Of a DNA stretch of 64,000 nt, positions 59,758 through 64,000 are shown in pieces; the stretch's first letter is position 1; every line of letters begins with the position of its first letter. Position numbers and translations under genes: made by a program. The DNA comes from Termitomyces sp. T153 (Eukaryota; Basidiomycota; Agaricomycetes; Agaricales; Lyophyllaceae), in the NCBI GenBank assembly GCA_018296165.2, contig JACKQL020000079.1, positions 124,001 through 188,000 on the forward strand. The letters run 5' to 3'. The notes under the pieces are model-generated. The model had not been told where the DNA came from. It was given only the letters and a program-made list of their open reading frames with translations, and did not search any database.

Positions 59758-61713
59758 ATGAAGCTCACACTTTCAGAGGCCCTCCTTCCTCAGCCCTCAA
59801 CTTTCTCGAAAAAGAAATCGTACGAGATTCATCAGATCTTGGGGGAGGGAGCATTTGGAAAAGTCGCGGTACGTGCCGAAGGAGCCTTCTCGCTTCATTG
59901 GTTTCAGGGCTCGGCCCCGCACGAAAGGTTGATTCGATTGCTTCTCTAGAGAGCAAGTTGGCATGTACCTCCTGAACAGATTGATGTTGCTTTACACGGC
60001 GCGATCGCTGCTAACCGCGAAAGTGACGCCATATCCGACAGCCGCCCTTCCATTTCAAGCACTACAAAGAAATCGGTGTCTCAATCGAGCGGGATCGTTA
60101 AGGATGTAGCACTCAAGATGATACCTAAAAAGAAGGTTAAGGGTAACGAGGCTAGCGTATGGGGCGAAATGGATGTGTTGAGAGGCCTGGACCATCCCAA
60201 CATAGTATAACGTATGTTATTCTTTGGAAACTATTATTAATGTCTTGCCTAGGTCAAATTCTACGAATGGTTTGAGTCGCGCAACAAATACTATCTAACC
60301 TTCGAACTCGCCATTGGTGGAGAATTATTTCAACGGCTCTTGTCGAAGGGTAAATTTACTGAGCAAGACGCTATTGCTGTAGTACGGTAGGATTTTTTAT
60401 CTTCTGTGTGAGCAACCTCCTGATTCGCCGAATAGATCGATCTTATCTGGGATTGAATACCTCCACGAGCATGACATTGTACATCGCGACCTGAAGTACG
60501 ATGCTTCTCTTCAGCTTTCCTCTCTAATAATCACTTACGCGGCTATCATTAGACCGGAAAATATTCTTTATCGAACGAAAAATGTAGACAGCGATATTGT
60601 TATTGCAGATTTCGGAATGTACGCAATGTTTCTGTTGATTGCTCTTACCTGTCATTGACAGTAACTTCTCTAGTGCGAAACACCTCCACTCGCCAGACGA
60701 GCAGCTGCACAATCTCGCCGGGAGTCTTGGATACGTAGCTCCCGAAGTTCTCAACATGGAGGGGCACGGAAAACCAGTGGACGTGTGGTCGACTGGGTAT
60801 GTGCTGTTACTATTTCTCCCGGTCTACTAACATCACCACTGCAGCATCATCACCTATGTCATGCTCTGCGGCTATACCCCCTTCCGCTCTGACGACGTCA
60901 AAATCCTTAAGAGAGAGACTGCCGAGGCAAATATAGAGTTTCAAGACCGATATTGGAAGAATATATCACAACAAGGTGCGCCCCCCACCAATATAATCTC
61001 ATTCTGACACCAACATGTCGGAACAGCCAAGGACTTCATCAAGAAACTTCTCCATCCAGACCCCGCCAAACGTCCCACTGCCGCCCAAGCTGCCAAAGAC
61101 CCCGTGAGCTTTTCACATCTCTTCATCTCCACTCTTACTAACACTGCCCATATAGTGGCTGACAAGCTTCAGGCCCGAAGGGGAACACGACATCAGCAGC
61201 GGACTGCGGGAACACTTCGACCCTCGCGCACGCTGGAAAGCGGCCATCGCCTCCGCGCGCGTGCTTCACCGCTTTAACTCAATCGCATCCCGCACTTCAA
61301 CGAGCAACAGCAGCGGTTGGATGGATTCTGACGACGAGTACGAGAACATTGCTACACCTGCTTCCGAGCTGGATAAGAACGATAACATTGTTGTCACCCC
61401 TTCCAAGGAGATGCTGGGCAAGCAGCAGCCAAGGCAGGACATGTTGACTGTGCCAGGGTTGGTGAATGTCGCGGAGGCAGAACGCCAGCATATGTTGAAT
61501 GGACGTTCGCCTACTCCTGTGTCCAATGGTGGTACTGCTGTACCTTTAAAGAAAAACAATCCGGAAGCTCCGGATCAAGAGCTTGAGTCAAAGGAGGACG
61601 ACGAGTCAGAGCTTCGGATGCCTGGATCTTTCGATTTTTCTGGACCGCCGCAGCATTACCATGTGGGGGAATCATGGTTCAGTATGTTCCAAAAGATACG
61701 GCTGACACAGTGA
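59758..61713 (+). CDS. Calcium/calmodulin-dependent-type protein kinase (CAMK family)
   Basis: Multi-exon gene, about 500 residues, for a serine/threonine kinase of the CaMK group. Gly-loop LGEGAFGKV, then an insertion of ~45 residues rich in Ser ([18 protein letters not shown]) before the ATP lysine strand [10 protein letters not shown]. It continues [34 protein letters not shown], catalytic loop [23 protein letters not shown], activation-segment end [11 protein letters not shown], and [21 protein letters not shown] typical CaMK ending [19 protein letters not shown] follows. Beyond it is a ~170-residue Ser/Glu-rich tail ([20 protein letters not shown] could be the calmodulin-binding helix) ending MFQKIRLTQ at TGA 61711-61713. 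All catalytic residues are present. The frame is preserved through introns of ~50 bp. Confidence 0.92.
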
Positions 61714-62046
61714 GAGGTATTACCTCCATAAATTACACATCCCTCCGACGCGGTTCTTGCAAGTATTTATATGTTGCAGTACCGATTACGGCGAAAGTTG
61801 TCGGTGCTGTCTACTGAAGACGGCTTATCTCCCTGCTCATTCTTTCTTGATTTAACAAACATCTTCTTTGCTTGATCTTCCGTCCTCATCTGTATCTTGA
61901 TATTCTACGGTTCATTTTGTATTTCTAGGTTGGTATTTATTTCTACAGAGCAGTACAGGAAATTCTACAGCACATTATTATACAATGTTTTATAGTCCTT
62001 CGTGGAGAATAGTTCCACGAGAGAAAGATTACATAGGCTTAGACGC
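61714..62046. other. Intergenic region between convergent genes
   Basis: Only 3' flanks of the kinase gene and the minus-strand GMC gene. Nothing else seen. Confidence 0.45.
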
Positions 62047-64000
62047 CTAGACCAGTGAACCATGACGTGAATGAGACGTCTTGATAAGATCCGCAGCCTT
62101 CTCCGCAACACCATACAGCGTCGCAGACAAATGCGCACTAATCTGCATCGGTATAACCGACGCATCGACTACACGCACATTGGTCGTATCGTACACCTTT
62201 AATTGCGCGTCTACCACTCCTAGCAATCACAAACACCAGAGTCTTTAGCATAGTCTGTAGAACGAGAGAACACACGCACCCCCAAGGCTGCGACGCATCA
62301 TAGCAGCCGTACCCACAGGATGCGCCACGGCGACGTAATTACTCTGTATCCATGCTTTCCACGCTGCGTCTGTTCCGCGCTGTATATTATCGGGCACAGC
62401 GTTGCCTGGGATCTGTTCGCCTGTCGTTATGTTACTGGATCATGATGCCCGAGTACAAGTCAGCATATAATTCACTGCGAAGGAGAGGAAAGGACAAAAC
62501 AAACCTGAGCGGAGGAGTTGTGAGGATTCTGCGAGACAGACGTGCGGTGGCGATTTGAATGTCCATATCGATATCCGTCGCGAGATAATTAACTTTGATG
62601 GTAGGGTAGACAAAGGGATCTAGACTCTATATATATAATTCATAAGTATCAATCATTTGTTCACGTTCGGGCAGGGAAAGAAGACGCACTTTGATGGTGA
62701 CAGTCCCACGAGAGAAGGGGAGGAGGGTCCACATAGTTATGCCGACCGCCCTGCAGACCACTTTAGTCAGGATCGTACTCTCAGTGAGGAAGAAAGGAGA
62801 AGGGCATACGTAGGCCAATCTGTATCAAAAAAGATCTCCGAAACGGGGGCTGAACGGGCCATATTATCAGAAGGTGCCATCCAGATCACACGCTATGGCG
62901 ACGCACCATTCTTATTGACAATCAAATCAGCCTGGACCTCATATATTATCTTCAATGCCTCCTCACTCAATCCAGCCTCCGCCTGTGACCTCGCCCAGAT
63001 CGGTATATCTGCGAGCATCCTTTGTGCCGTCTCATTTGTCTGAGCGCCAAATATTTGTGAAAGGTTCGGAAACGCGATAGCGTCTGGAGGGCCTCGACCG
63101 CCGACGTCGAAGCCGTTACCAGTGGCGCCGAAGATGCTCATTGGCTGATTCGTGAATGATGAGTTGAGAAGAAGTTGTAAGAAGGTACCTGTTCTTGAAG
63201 GTTCCGCCCGACGGTTTTGAGATCTATTCGCGTTTGAACGCCTAGTGGACCCAGGATGGCGGAGTCGCCGATTCCTGAGAGCTGTAGAAGAGCCGGTGTC
63301 TGCCGACCATGTAAAAACAAGCCAACCGTGGAGAGAGGAGAATGGAAAACATACTTGGATGGCACCTGCCGCGACGATCACCTCCCTCCGAGCGAAGACA
63401 GTATATCGCGTCGAACCGCCGGCTGATGGAGCGAACTCGACGCCAGATGCAGTTACGGGGAGGGAAGTACCCGAGAAGTTTATTTTGGTTACCTGTCTAG
63501 TAATTACTAATCAGGGTGGCCTGACGAGGCGGAGGGACCGACCTGGTGTTCAGTAAGGATAAGCCAGTTGGGACGTGCATTCTCGACGGGGGTGAAGTAT
63601 GCTTCGGGAGCGGAGGCGCGATGGCCTTGATCGTGTACATTCACTGTCTGTTGACAGGTGGCGGCGTCACGACAGAGGTAGACAACGTCGAAGAATGACG
63701 CACGATGGGTGTAACGGAAACACAATTCGGCATCCCACCATTTAGATCCTTATACCGTCGAATGCCCGTCAGGTTCTGGATGGTATCGATAAAATCCGGC
63801 TGTTGAGGCCCACCATACATCGCGCTGGGATCTGGGAACGTTACCCCCACTGGCCCGGAATACCCGTGGTATGTCTCGATAAATTGGGCACCTTTGGATA
63901 CTTGTACATCGTTAGGTGGCGAGAATGCCTCGGACTGAGATGAATGGTAAGCGCAGCATGAACACGAGTGGTCAAGAGGAAGGAAAGGCAACGAACCTTT
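62047..64000 (-). CDS. GMC oxidoreductase, glucose-oxidase-like (paralogue 2, 5' end outside window)
   Basis: Minus-strand gene entering from the right edge; the signal peptide, FAD-binding start and GMC signature 1 lie beyond the window. Visible exons, in order: [108 protein letters not shown] and [12 protein letters not shown]. The C-terminal part has [17 protein letters not shown] and [20 protein letters not shown], with both catalytic histidines. It ends with TAG at 62047-62049 after a tail slightly longer than that of paralogue 1. It is highly similar to the gene at 54672-57210 at both protein and DNA level, in inverted orientation. No disruption seen in the visible part. Confidence 0.88.

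Overview
The window reads as nuclear DNA of a filamentous basidiomycete, most likely a wood- or litter-decaying agaricomycete. Almost every gene is cut by many 45-60 bp GT-AG introns. Several families are typical of Agaricomycetes: multi-pass DUF6534 and orphan 7TM proteins, F-box/LRR proteins, diverged fungal kinase-like proteins, and secreted peroxide-forming oxidases. The tRNA genes carry introns at position 37/38. No bacterial operon structure or CRISPR array is present. Gene ends below come from splicing the sequence by eye, so individual intron borders may be off by a few bases.

Layout. 0.4-1.8 kb: kinase-like protein. 3.0-5.5 kb: membrane-anchored glyoxal oxidase (copper radical oxidase). 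6.4-10.0 kb (minus): mismatch-repair protein PMS1. 10.7-11.3 kb: unknown small protein. 12.0 kb: a relic of the glyoxal oxidase tail. 12.2-13.5 kb (minus): 7TM protein. 13.8-15.6 kb (minus): F-box/LRR protein. 16.5-17.3 kb: small secreted protein. 18.6-20.1 kb: NAP1. 20.9 and 21.3 kb: two tRNA-Ser(AGA) genes. 23.2-24.6 kb: PP2C phosphatase. 25.1-27.2 kb (minus): aryl-alcohol-oxidase-like GMC enzyme. 29.3-30.1 kb (minus) and 30.3-32.5 kb (plus): the divergent pair IES6/PUF6. 32.8 kb: tRNA-Glu(CTC). 33.9 kb: TOM6-like microprotein. 35.0-37.0 kb: cytochrome P450. 37.8-40.1 kb: DUF6534 membrane protein.

40.2-53.5 kb is a repeat-rich island. Two direct copies of a ~1.9 kb segment, each holding a small secreted-protein gene, flank about 9.4 kb of nested retroelement debris: a copia gag piece, gypsy pol pieces, a coiled-coil gag-like piece and a solo LTR. 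Much of the debris is almost free of CpG, as expected if it was long methylated, while the solo LTR inserted into it still has many CpGs. A third, diverged copy of the secreted-protein gene lies at 57.9-58.3 kb.

53.5-64 kb: two closely related GMC oxidoreductase genes in inverted orientation (54.7-57.2 kb plus; 62.0 kb to the edge, minus) enclose the third secreted-protein gene and a CaMK-type kinase.

Functionally the housekeeping genes (PMS1, NAP1, IES6, PUF6, PP2C, CaMK, tRNAs) have no evident shared pathway. The accessory genes are extracellular or membrane functions: glyoxal oxidase and up to three GMC oxidases could all feed H2O2 to secreted peroxidases. The best candidate for something undescribed is the three-member small secreted protein family, whose signal-peptide exon is conserved while the mature part has diverged strongly, and which has spread by segmental duplication around a transposon nest.
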